From Mycolicibacterium komossense (GTDB lineage: Bacteria > Actinomycetota > Actinomycetes > Mycobacteriales > Mycobacteriaceae): a stretch of 64,000 nucleotides of DNA. Location: the NCBI RefSeq assembly GCF_025822605.1, contig NZ_JACKTY010000031.1, positions 82,476 through 146,475 on the forward strand, given 5' to 3'. The position numbers were made by a program, and so were the translations under genes. Below are positions 8,528 to 17,000 of this stretch, piece by piece (within the stretch, counting starts at the first letter, position 1; each line of letters begins with the position of its first letter). The notes under the pieces are model-generated. The model worked only from the letters and a program-made list of their open reading frames with translations, was not told the origin of the DNA and did no database searches.

Positions 8528-9556
8528 GTGACACCTCTCGTGGACGCCGCGCGCACGATCGCCGATTCCGTCCTGTTCCCGGCGGCCCTGGACGTCGACC
8601 GCACCGGCACGATTCCCGATTCGCATTGGCAAGCGCTGGCCGACGCGGGGCTCTACGGCATCGCCGCACCCGCCGCGCTCGGCGGGCCGGGGCTGCAGCT
8701 CCCCGATCTCATCGCGATTCTGGAGAACGTGGCCGGCGGCTGCCTGGCGACGGCGTTCACCTGGGTACAGCACCACGGCGCCCTGGCGTCGCTGTCCGCC
8801 TCGACGAACACCGCGCTGCGCGACGAACTGGTACCCGGTCTGATCGCGGGGCGAATCCGGGCCGGAGTCGCGTTCGCCGGCGCGGTCCCCATTCCACCCC
8901 GGATGAACGCGCAACGGATCCCTGACGGGTGGCGTCTGTCGGGCCATGCACCGTTCGTCAGCGGCTGGGGCATCATCGACGTGCTGCAGGTGTCGGCGGT
9001 CGACGCCGACACGGGAGACATCATCGCTGGCATCGTCCCGGCCGGGGGCACGCCGGGGATCACCGATGTCACCGCGCAACCGCTGTTCGTCGCCGACGCA
9101 ACCAGGACGGTGTCGTTGGATGTCGATGGGCTGGTGATTGCCGACGAGCGCATCGTCAGCCGGGTCACCCGGGCGGAGTTCATGGCCAACCAGAACTTCG
9201 GGTCACGGCTCAACGGCACCTTGCCGATCGGCGTCACGCTGCGATGCGCCCAGCAACTGGACGCGGCCGGACGCACCGACGCGGCCGCAGCGATCACCGC
9301 CGATGCCGACGCGGTCCGCGAACGACTCGACTCCGGGCTCGCCGAATCCACGATGCTTCTGCAAGCCCGCGCCGAGGGTGCCGCGTTGGCGGTGCGGGCC
9401 GCGTCCGCTGTGGTCGCCAACGCGGGCGGCGCGGCACTCCTGCGGTCCTCCCCCGCTCAGCTCCTGGCTCGCAACGCGACGTTCACGCTGGTCGCTGCCA
9501 GTCGCCCGGAGCTGAAAAAGTCATTGGTGGAACAGTTTTCGCGCAGTCGAGGTTGA
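8528..9556 (+). CDS. Acyl-CoA dehydrogenase family protein
   Basis: 342 residues from GTG 8528. The N-terminal helical domain is recognisable (DSHWQALADAGLYGIAAPAALGGPG), followed by the middle beta-domain (RMNAQRIPDGWRLSGHAPFVSGWG) and a C-terminal helical region ending in a SRG tail. FAD-dependent alpha,beta-dehydrogenation of an acyl-CoA is the family reaction. The catalytic Glu is not obvious in the shortened C-terminal domain, so a divergent member (for example a nitroalkane or sulfur-oxidising relative) is possible. It is a single gene. The 258-bp region before it holds two direct repeats and a possible degraded reading frame. Confidence 0.75.
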   Translation: MTPLVDAARTIADSVLFPAALDVDRTGTIPDSHWQALADAGLYGIAAPAALGGPGLQLPDLIAILENVAGGCLATAFTWVQHHGALASLSASTNTALRDELVPGLIAGRIRAGVAFAGAVPIPPRMNAQRIPDGWRLSGHAPFVSGWGIIDVLQVSAVDADTGDIIAGIVPAGGTPGITDVTAQPLFVADATRTVSLDVDGLVIADERIVSRVTRAEFMANQNFGSRLNGTLPIGVTLRCAQQLDAAGRTDAAAAITADADAVRERLDSGLAESTMLLQARAEGAALAVRAASAVVANAGGAALLRSSPAQLLARNATFTLVAASRPELKKSLVEQFSRSRG

Positions 9557-9565
9557 CTGCAGCGA

Positions 9566-10141
9566 CTAGGAGACCAGCTCCGACCAGAACTCCACCGTGG
9601 GTTGCGGGCCAACGGCGCTGGCCCACCGGAGGTTGTCCGGGCCCGGCCCGAATTCGTTGTCGAGGTAGTCGACCAGGGTGAAGCCGTAACAGATGATGTC
9701 TGCCTGGTAGATCGACAGCACGGGGTGACCATAGGTGCCGCGACCAGCCGGTAGGTACCGATGGCCATACACCGGCACCATCTGAGGTACCCCGGCCAGC
9801 TTGTGGCTGGCCAACGTCAGCGCGTCGGCCATCTCGACCGGGCGCTCACCCCACTCGTCCATCCACAGCGCGTTGTTCTCGACGTCGAACAGCACCCCCT
9901 CGACCGGCCACCCGAGCCTGTCGAGCAGATCCTCGTCAGCGCCGTCGCGCCAGTCCGGCCAGCGCTCACCAACCGGCAGCCCAGCAGCGAGGAAAGCCCG
10001 GTGATCGTCGGCGAACTGAAATCCGAAGCGGCCTTCGACACGCGCGAACTCCGCCTCGGTCAGGCCCGTCTCGATCTGACGGGTGTAGTCGCGCAGGTGC
10101 CGTGCTGCCTGCGCACCCAGCCGTGCTCCCTCGTCGTCCAC
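9566..10141 (-). CDS. SMI1/KNR4-like protein
   Basis: 191 residues. The segment LTEAEFARVEGRFGFQFADDHRAFLAAGLPVG, followed by WPDWRD and a FDVENNALWMDEWG stretch, matches the SMI1/KNR4 (SUKH) fold pattern. In bacteria this fold often serves as an immunity protein to secreted toxins but is also found alone. No toxin gene is next to it. It converges on the acyl-CoA dehydrogenase gene with 9 bp between stops and lies just downstream of the broken cupin gene. The function is open. Confidence 0.6.
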   Translation of the reverse strand: MDDEGARLGAQAARHLRDYTRQIETGLTEAEFARVEGRFGFQFADDHRAFLAAGLPVGERWPDWRDGADEDLLDRLGWPVEGVLFDVENNALWMDEWGERPVEMADALTLASHKLAGVPQMVPVYGHRYLPAGRGTYGHPVLSIYQADIICYGFTLVDYLDNEFGPGPDNLRWASAVGPQPTVEFWSELVS

Positions 10142-10150
10142 CCTGCCAGG

Positions 10151-10575
10151 CTAGGTCCGCGGGTCAAGCGGATAACAGCGGTTGACGATCAGCGGGTCGG
10201 ACTTGGTGGACGGGAAGTTCGGCAGATCGTCGATGTGCGCGTTGAACGTCGCCGCCAGAACCTCACGTGAGTACGCGCTCGCCGAGGCGCGGTAACCGAT
10301 ATCGGCTGGCGTCGGCTGGTCGAAGAAGATCGCGAAATGCAGATCGGGCGCGTCGAACACCTCGATGTGATGCGGATAGGCGCGCGGGACGAAATACATG
10401 TCGCCTTCGGTCAGGTACCAGGTGTCCAAGGTCCCGTCCGGGTTCATGATCGTCATCCGGGAGCCGCCCTTCGCGACGTGCCCGAGATCCGAGGTCGGAC
10501 TCCTCGACGATCTCCCCGTCGAGCAAGGAGACCTTGTGCGCGCTCGGATCGAGCCCTGTGGCGATGTGTATGCGA
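10151..10575 (-). pseudogene. Bicupin remnant with internal deletion and frameshift
   Basis: The C-terminal 100 or so codons are closely similar to the second cupin of the intact bicupin at 6357-7406, sharing MTIMNPDGTLDTW, PRAYPHHIE and the ADIGYRASASAYSREVLAA region. In another minus-strand frame, just upstream (about 10496-10545), lies the intact protein's N-terminal SLLDGEIVEES(D/E)LG. The two homologies meet at about 10483-10496. Relative to the intact copy about 214 codons, including both HxH motifs, are missing and the halves are one frame apart. No metal site remains, so it is very probably non-functional. Confidence 0.85.
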
Positions 10576-10748
10576 TCCTCTCGTTACCGATTTTCCTGAA
10601 AACTAGTTTCAGGCAAGGCTTTTGGACGCACCCCCGCCAGCTGCAGCGCCACACCCTTCGCAATCAGACAGCATGGTCCGCCACAAAGGTGTCCGCTGTC
10701 GCGTTCGCGCGCGGTGAAGACAGCCGCATGCGCCGAGACAGTGACAAA

Positions 10749-11510
10749 ATGGCACGAATGGCCGAACGTGTCAGTTTCCCCAGCACCACCGGACCGACCT
10801 TGCACGGCGTTATCGACCTACCGGTTGGTGACGTCCGCGGATGGGGGGTGTTCGCCCACGGTTTCACGCTCGGCAAGGATTGCCCGGCCGCAAGCCGAAT
10901 CTGCAAACAGCTGGCCAGCGAGGGTGTCGGCATGCTGCGCTTCGACAACCTGGGCCTGGGCGATTCAGAAGGCGATTGGGGCGACGGCTCGTTCTCGCAC
11001 AAGGTCGACGACACGGTCCGCGCCGTCGAGTTCATGAATGACACCAGACGCGAGGTGCGCCTGCTGGTCGGCCACTCGTTCGGTGGTGCAGCCGCCATCG
11101 CCGGCGCCCACGACTGCCCCACGGTGGCTGCGGTGGCCAGCATCGGCGCGCCCTACGAGCCGGCCCATGTCGAACACAACTACGACGCGCTGGTCCATCG
11201 GATCGAGGCAGACGGCGAAGCGCCGTTTCTGGTGGGTGGAAAAGCCCTCACCCTCAAACGCCATTTCATCGAGGACGTCCGCGCCGCGGATCTGCGGGAA
11301 CGGATCCGCACCTTGCGCCGGGCCCTGCTGGTGATGCATTCGCCGACCGACAACACCGTGGGGATCGCGAACGCCAGCGACATTTTCCGCACCGCCCGGC
11401 ACCCGCGCAGCTTTGTTTCACTCGAAGGCGCCGATCATCTACTGACCGGCAAAAACCAGGCGGCGCGCGCCGCTCGCATCATCAGCGCCTGGGCCGACCC
11501 GTACCTGTAG
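10749..11510 (+). CDS. Alpha/beta hydrolase, OsmC-associated type
   Basis: 253 residues from ATG 10749 (a second in-frame ATG at 10758 is equally plausible). The frame is open upstream but antisense to the cupin remnant. Features are FAHGFTLGKDCPAA, FDNLGLGDSEGDW, the nucleophile in VGHSFGGAAA, and HSPTDNTVGI with EGADHLL for the acid and histidine. Relatives in many bacteria are fused to a C-terminal OsmC peroxiredoxin-like domain. Here the protein ends after the hydrolase domain, and no OsmC gene follows. The substrate is unknown. Confidence 0.85.
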   Translation: MARMAERVSFPSTTGPTLHGVIDLPVGDVRGWGVFAHGFTLGKDCPAASRICKQLASEGVGMLRFDNLGLGDSEGDWGDGSFSHKVDDTVRAVEFMNDTRREVRLLVGHSFGGAAAIAGAHDCPTVAAVASIGAPYEPAHVEHNYDALVHRIEADGEAPFLVGGKALTLKRHFIEDVRAADLRERIRTLRRALLVMHSPTDNTVGIANASDIFRTARHPRSFVSLEGADHLLTGKNQAARAARIISAWADPYL

Positions 11511-11549
11511 CCCACCCGTACTCACTCTTAGAGTATTCATAATTATGTC

Positions 11550-11576
11550 TTATTTTTCTTAAACTCGAGGTACGGT
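11550..11576 (+). promoter_or_regulatory. Promoter-like element shared with 56368-56394
   Basis: An AT-rich 13-mer, TTATTTTTCTTAA (11550-11562), then 8 nt, then TACGGT (11571-11576), which fits the mycobacterial TANNNT -10 pattern. It ends 56 bp before the flavin monooxygenase ATG. The same 13-8-6 layout occurs before the SDR gene at 56438 with one difference in the 13-mer. Confidence 0.55.
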
Positions 11577-11632
11577 CGGTGCTCATCGGCAGGGCCAACG
11601 GAGCGTCTGCGCTGGCGACGGAAGGGGCCGTG

Positions 11633-13105
11633 ATGGCCGGATCGGGTTCGCACGCTGTGGTTTTGGGTGCCGGTATGGCGGGGCTGCTGACCGCCAGGGT
11701 GCTCTCGGAGTTCTACGAGTCGGTGACGGTGGTGGAGCGAGACGTACTGCCCGTCAATCCGAGCCAGCGCAAAGGGGTTCCGCAGGGACGACACCTGCAC
11801 AACTTCCTCAGCCGCGGGACGCAACTGATCGGCGAGTTGTTCCCCGGAATTCTCGACGAGTTCGCGGCCGCCGGGGCCGTTGTCGATGATGCCGGTGATC
11901 TGTCCCGGATTTACGTCCGCGTAGCCGGCTATGAGCTGGCGCCCGCGGGCCGGCTGGCCGATCCGGCGCCATTGGCGGCGTACCAGGCCAGCCGCCCGTT
12001 TATGGAGTTCCACCTACGCCGTCGGGTTGCCGCGTTGCCAGGCGTCACCATCCTCGGCAACCACGAGGTGATCGAACCGGTGATCTCCGGCGACGCCGTC
12101 ACGGGTGTACGAATCATCAACCACACCAAAGGTATTGCCGATGCCGTATACGGCGACCTCGTCGTCGATGCAACCGGGCGCGCGGCACGCACGCGCGCCT
12201 ACCTGGACAGTCACGGCTTCGGCCCCCCGACAGAAGACCGGGTGCCACCACAATGTGGGTATTCCAGCCAACTGCTGTATATCGCGCCAGGGCGTATCGC
12301 CGAGCGGATGGCGTTCGTCAGCCAGGGCAATATGGCACCCGGCGCCCTGCTGGTCGCCTACGAGCACGACACCTGGATGCTGGCCGTCGCCAGCCCGATC
12401 GAATGCGGCACTCCTCCCGGCAGTTTCACCGAGTTGATCGACGCGGCCGGACAGATCCTGCCCGCCGCGATGACGGCCGCTCTGCGCGATGCGTCTCCCA
12501 TCGGGGGGCTGGCGATCTCCCGAAACACCGCCGCAGGCTGGCGACGCTACGACCGGGCGCCACGGCTGCCGAGCGGCTATCTGGTACTCGGCGACGCGCT
12601 GTGCAACCTCAATCCACTCCACGGCCAAGGCATGACCATGGCCGCCCTGCAGGCGCACGCCCTACGGGAGTGCCTACGGGCAGGGAACACCAACCTTGCC
12701 CGGCGCTTCTATTGCGCTGCGGCCGAACACATCACACCGGTGTGGACGATGAATGAGGCCGCCGATCGGCGGCCTTCCCCGAACACCCCGCGAACCCTGC
12801 GGCACAGGGCGCGCGCCCGCATGCAACGAGAGGCGTTGACAGCCGCCACCCACGATATCGCCGTGGCCGAACGATTCCTGCGCGTCCGCGGTCTCATCGA
12901 CCCACCCGCCCGGCTACAGGACCGGGCCCTGCTCGTCCGGATTCTGCTGACGAACTTCCGACAGCAGGTGGCAACCCGCCTGTGGTCGGCTAACTTCCGC
13001 TGCCACCGACTTCGGCGGGCAACGGCGGAATGTTCGGGGTCGGGTTCGGGACCGGGTCGGGCTTGGCCGAGGGCTGGGTCGTCGGCGCGGACGATGCCGA
13101 CGTAG
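11633..13105 (+). CDS. FAD-dependent monooxygenase/oxidoreductase (PHBH-like fold)
   Basis: 490 residues from ATG 11633, preceded by GGAAGGGG. The FAD dinucleotide motif is VVLGAGMAGLLTARVL, with ERDVLP at the end of beta-2, VVDATGRAAR in the middle and LVLGDALCNLNPLHGQGMT as the FAD ribityl-binding segment. This family hydroxylates or epoxidises hydrophobic or aromatic substrates with NAD(P)H. The substrate is unknown. The last 38 or so residues are unusually Arg/Ser/Gly-rich and lie antisense to the end of the next gene (116-bp overlap), so the original stop may have been lost. Confidence 0.82.
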   Translation: MAGSGSHAVVLGAGMAGLLTARVLSEFYESVTVVERDVLPVNPSQRKGVPQGRHLHNFLSRGTQLIGELFPGILDEFAAAGAVVDDAGDLSRIYVRVAGYELAPAGRLADPAPLAAYQASRPFMEFHLRRRVAALPGVTILGNHEVIEPVISGDAVTGVRIINHTKGIADAVYGDLVVDATGRAARTRAYLDSHGFGPPTEDRVPPQCGYSSQLLYIAPGRIAERMAFVSQGNMAPGALLVAYEHDTWMLAVASPIECGTPPGSFTELIDAAGQILPAAMTAALRDASPIGGLAISRNTAAGWRRYDRAPRLPSGYLVLGDALCNLNPLHGQGMTMAALQAHALRECLRAGNTNLARRFYCAAAEHITPVWTMNEAADRRPSPNTPRTLRHRARARMQREALTAATHDIAVAERFLRVRGLIDPPARLQDRALLVRILLTNFRQQVATRLWSANFRCHRLRRATAECSGSGSGPGRAWPRAGSSARTMPT

Positions 13106-13550
13106 CCGGTGCTGAGGTGGCCGGTGACGGTGTGGTCGACGTCTGCGGTCCGTGGTAGTCGAGCATCGGTTCCTGGCGAATCACGGTCGAACCGGAGCTG
13201 ACCGTCAACGCACTCGACGTCAGCGTGTAGGTGATGCCGTCGTTCTCGGCGACGAACCCGCTGCTTGACTGTGTCGCAGGCAGAATCAGTCTGGCGCCGT
13301 CGCGAATTCGCACGCCGCGGTAGGTGTACTTGCCACCCGATGTCGCACAGATCGCGACGCGCGACGTCGCCGTGCTGCCGAACGCTGCGGCGGTATCCGG
13401 TGATGCGCACCGCGCCGTCGAATCGACAAAGCCCTGGCTGTCGGTACCAGGCTCGGCACTGGCCAAGGGAATCACGAGTGCCAACAGTGCGGCACATACT
13501 GCCGCAGGCACGGTCAACAGATGGACGGAAGGCCTCACGGAGGAGCTCAT
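12990..13550 (-). CDS. Secreted hypothetical protein with Pro/Thr-rich C-terminus
   Basis: 186 residues from ATG 13550, preceded by AGAAGAG. The frame is open further upstream, but the hydrophobic signal peptide (LLTVPAAVCAALLALVIPLASA) begins ten residues after this ATG, which fixes the start. The mature part has a compact beta-rich domain with two Cys (SPDTAAAFG...ICATSGGKYTYRGVRI) and then a Thr/Ser/Pro/Ala-rich tail from about residue 135, as in many mycobacterial exported proteins. There is no family assignment. Its 3' end overlaps the flavin monooxygenase gene in antisense. Confidence 0.7.
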   Translation of the reverse strand: MSSSVRPSVHLLTVPAAVCAALLALVIPLASAEPGTDSQGFVDSTARCASPDTAAAFGSTATSRVAICATSGGKYTYRGVRIRDGARLILPATQSSSGFVAENDGITYTLTSSALTVSSGSTVIRQEPMLDYHGPQTSTTPSPATSAPATSASSAPTTQPSAKPDPVPNPTPNIPPLPAEVGGSGS

Positions 13551-13666
13551 CTCTTCTACCTGACCATGCCCGCGCGATCTGCGCACGCAAAGATGCCGAG
13601 ATACAACACGATCGTTAGGACTTCGAAACATTAAGCGGCGGGCCAACTATCTCCGCGATGCCCCCG

Positions 13667-14005
13667 CTAGCCGAGACCGCCCTCGCGGTCGACTCCCTCA
13701 GCCGGTAGGACATCCGCGATCTCACTCAGGCCGCTGATGGTGAGGACCCGCATCAGGAAGGGGTGCACGATCAGATGCAGACGGTCGACTTCGTCTGAAT
13801 ACGTGAACAACACGTTGATACCCGCGCTGTCCAAGTACTTGACCGCACTCAGGTCGACTGTCATCGGCTGCCGGGTGCCCGCGCTGGCGTTGTTCAGCTC
13901 CTCGGTGAACACGTCGACGTTGCTGAGGTCGATCTCGCCCTCCGCGACCACCGTGGGCGCTCCGTCGGCGCCACGATAGGTGTTCAAGGTGAGCAGAGTG
14001 GCCAT
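13667..14005 (-). CDS. STAS-domain anti-anti-sigma factor
   Basis: 112 residues spanning one STAS domain: GEIDLSNVDVF, then VDLSAVKYLDSAGINVLF with the phosphorylatable Ser in the DSAG motif, then a C-terminal helix (MRVLTISGLSEIADVLP). In partner switching such a protein is phosphorylated by an anti-sigma kinase and reactivated by a PP2C phosphatase, both of which are present as domains of the protein encoded immediately upstream. The ATG shares one base with the stop of that gene (TAATG), indicating translational coupling and near-equal expression. No sigma factor gene lies nearby. Confidence 0.9.
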   Translation of the reverse strand: MATLLTLNTYRGADGAPTVVAEGEIDLSNVDVFTEELNNASAGTRQPMTVDLSAVKYLDSAGINVLFTYSDEVDRLHLIVHPFLMRVLTISGLSEIADVLPAEGVDREGGLG

Positions 14006-17000
14006 TACGGGATCCTCGCGTACATGTGAACAGTGGTTCCGGCCTCGTCGGAGTGAATGCTGAAGTCCTCCATCAGACCTCGCATGAGGGCGAGACCACG
14101 GCCACGACTGATATCGGCGATCTCACGTGGCGTCTTCCAGACACCGGTGTCGGTGACAGTCACCTCCAATCGATCGACGACTGCGGACGCGCGCAACGAG
14201 ACCATCCCCTCAGGCCGGTCACGATGGCCGTGCTCGATCGCATTGGCGACGGCTTCTCCGGTCGCGATGAGAACGTCCTGAATCTGTTCGGGGTCAACTC
14301 CAGCCTGAACCAGCCAGCTGCGCAACGCCGCCCGGGTCGGGGCGAGATGCTGTGCGTCGGCAGCGAAATTCATCGCCAGCGGCGCGGGCTGCCGATACAG
14401 CAGCATGGCCACGTCGTCGGCGTAGCCGCCGGTGGGCTCGAGCCGGGCCATCAACTCGTTCGCCACCTCGTCGAGCGCCTCCGAACGGCCACCCTGGACG
14501 AGGTCGGCGGCCTTGGCCATCCCGTCGTCCATCGACACTCCACGGCGTTCGACCAGTCCGTCGGTGTAGAGCAACACCGTCGCGCGCGCCGGCATCGTCA
14601 CCTGCGCCTCGGGCCTGGCCCAGTCCGGCCGCAGCGCCATCGGAAGCCCACGACCACCGTCGAGCATCACGGTGGTGCCGTCGGCGAGCGCCATGATCGG
14701 TGGCGGATGCCCGGCGCTGGAGTACACCAGTTCCCCCGTCGACGGGGTGAGCACCGCACAGAACGCGGTGGTGCACCTGGCGCCGGGCAGCCGCACCGCG
14801 AAGCGGTCCAGTGCCGCCAAAGTGGCACTGGGACTGGACTGTTCGATCAGTAACGCACGGCACGCGCTACGCAGCTGCCCCATCACGGTGGCCGCAGCCA
14901 GACCGTGCCCCACACAGTCGCCGACAATCAGGGCGACGCGGCCGTCGTCGAGTTCGACGACGTCGTACCAGTCACCGCCGACCTGCAGCGGCCGGCTTGC
15001 CGGCCGATAGCGCACGGCGAAACCTTCGGGCAGCCTCGCGGGGCCGAGCATCGCATGTTGCAGCGCCACAGCGGTTTCGCGTTGCTCGTCCAACTGGTAG
15101 ACGCGCTGCAGCCCCTGCCCAAGCCGGCCGGCCAGCACTGTGAGCAGGGTGTGGTCCTCCGGAATGAAGGGCCGCGATTCAGCCAGCTCCACCCACACGA
15201 CCAGGACGCCGCGCGGGTGCTGCAACGCGATGCCGGCCACGCCTGACTCGGCGGTCACGGTGGTGAGCAGGTCCGCGTCGCGCAGGGACTCGATGAGTTC
15301 GCGCCGATGCGGCGCCAGGTCTGCCCATTCGGCGGGATCGCCCGCGCACACCAGATCGGGCTGGTCGTCCTTCGCCGCATCGGCCGGGAAGGTCACGGCC
15401 AGAACCCGCCGGGCCCGCCACACCCCGCGCAGTTCCTCGATGGCGCCACGAAGAGCATCATCGAGCGTATCTGCCTGTGCCAGTTGCTGATTCAGTGCCG
15501 CCAGCGCGTTCTGGCGCTGGCCGGCGTAGTGCTCGGCGGTAACATCACGGAAGGTTCCTACCATCACCGCGCGCCCGGACTCCGGATCGGCCGCCGGGTT
15601 GAAGGTCACGGCAATCCACAGCCGATGCCCGTCGCGGTGCTCGACAGGAACCGTGAAGGCGCCTTGACGATGATCGAGCAGTCCCTTGAACGCCTGCTCC
15701 ACCAGCCGGTACGACTCGGGGTCGGCCTCGGCGTCCGGCCACCACGGCTGGGCGCCCTCGTAGGGCAGACCTTCAGGTCCGTACCCCAGCATGTCGGCGA
15801 ACGCCGTGTTCACCTCAATGACTGCACCACGCTCATCGCAGACGAAGAATGCCTCCTGCAGCGAGTCCAGCAGAGCAGTACGCCAGCGGGCGTGGTGATT
15901 ACGCAACCGCGTCAACTGCAAGTTGGCCCGCACCCGGGCCAGCAGCTCTGCCGCCGCGAAAGGTTTCACCAGATAGTCGTCGGCGCCGGCCTGCAGACCT
16001 TCTATGGAGGCTTCCTGACCGGCACGGGCGGAAAGCAGCAGCACCGGCAACGCGGCTGTGCGCGGATCGGTCCGCAACGCGGCGAGCAGCCCGAGGCCGT
16101 CGAGCACCGGCATCATCACATCGCTGATCACCAGGTCGGGCAGCTCGGAACGGACCGCATCCAGTGCCTGCCTGCCGTCGTCGACGGCGCGGACGTCATA
16201 GCCGGCGGTCCGTAACAGGTTGGTCAGGTATTCACGCATATCGGCGTTGTCATCGGCGATCAGCACCTGCGCGCGTTCGCCACCGATGGACGGCGCGTCC
16301 GCGGTCGTGGCCGTGGTCGCGTTCGTGGCCGTGGTCGTGGCGGATTCCGCCTCGCCGGGCAGCCAGCGCAGTGCCTCCTGCACATAGGGTTCGCCGAGTA
16401 CCCGCGCGGTTTCCGCGGTGTCCTCCGGTGCGGCGAGATCATCGGCCGACAGGTGCGTTGCCCCGAAAGGCAGCCGGACGGTGAAACTCGTTCCCGCACC
16501 TTCGCGGCTGTCGGCGGTGATGGTGCCGCCGTGTAACCCGATCAATTCCCGGACCAGTGCCAGCCCGATTCCGCTGCCCTCGGTGGAGCGGGCGCGGACA
16601 TTCTCGATGCGGTGGAACCGTTCGAAGAGGCGCGGCATCTCGGCGGCCGGCACGCCGATCCCGGTGTCGGCAATGGTGACGACGGCGTCCGTGCCGTCGC
16701 GGCCCACCCGCACCGTGACACCGCCGTCGAAGGTGAACTTCAACGCGTTGGAGAGCAGGTTGAGCACCACCTTCTCCCACATATCGCGATCCAGATACAC
16801 CGGTTCGTCCAACGGTGGGCAGTCGACGGTGAAGGTCAGACCGGCCCGGTCGATCGCCGAGTGGAAAACGCTGGCCAGTTCTGCGGTGACGGTGGACAGG
16901 TCGACCGGTTCGAACCGGGCCTGCATCCGGCCCGCCTGAATGCGCGAGAAGTCCAGCAGGGTGTTGACCAGCTTGGCCAGCCGTAGACCATTGCGGTGGG

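Noticed and set aside
15307..16215. Plus-strand frames opposite the hybrid kinase gene
   Set aside because: Antisense to well-supported domains; His/Arg/Gln-rich composition typical of shadow frames.
16300..16345. GTCGTGGCCGTG-like repeats as a regulatory array
   Set aside because: They encode the Thr/Ala linker between the kinase and receiver domains in frame.
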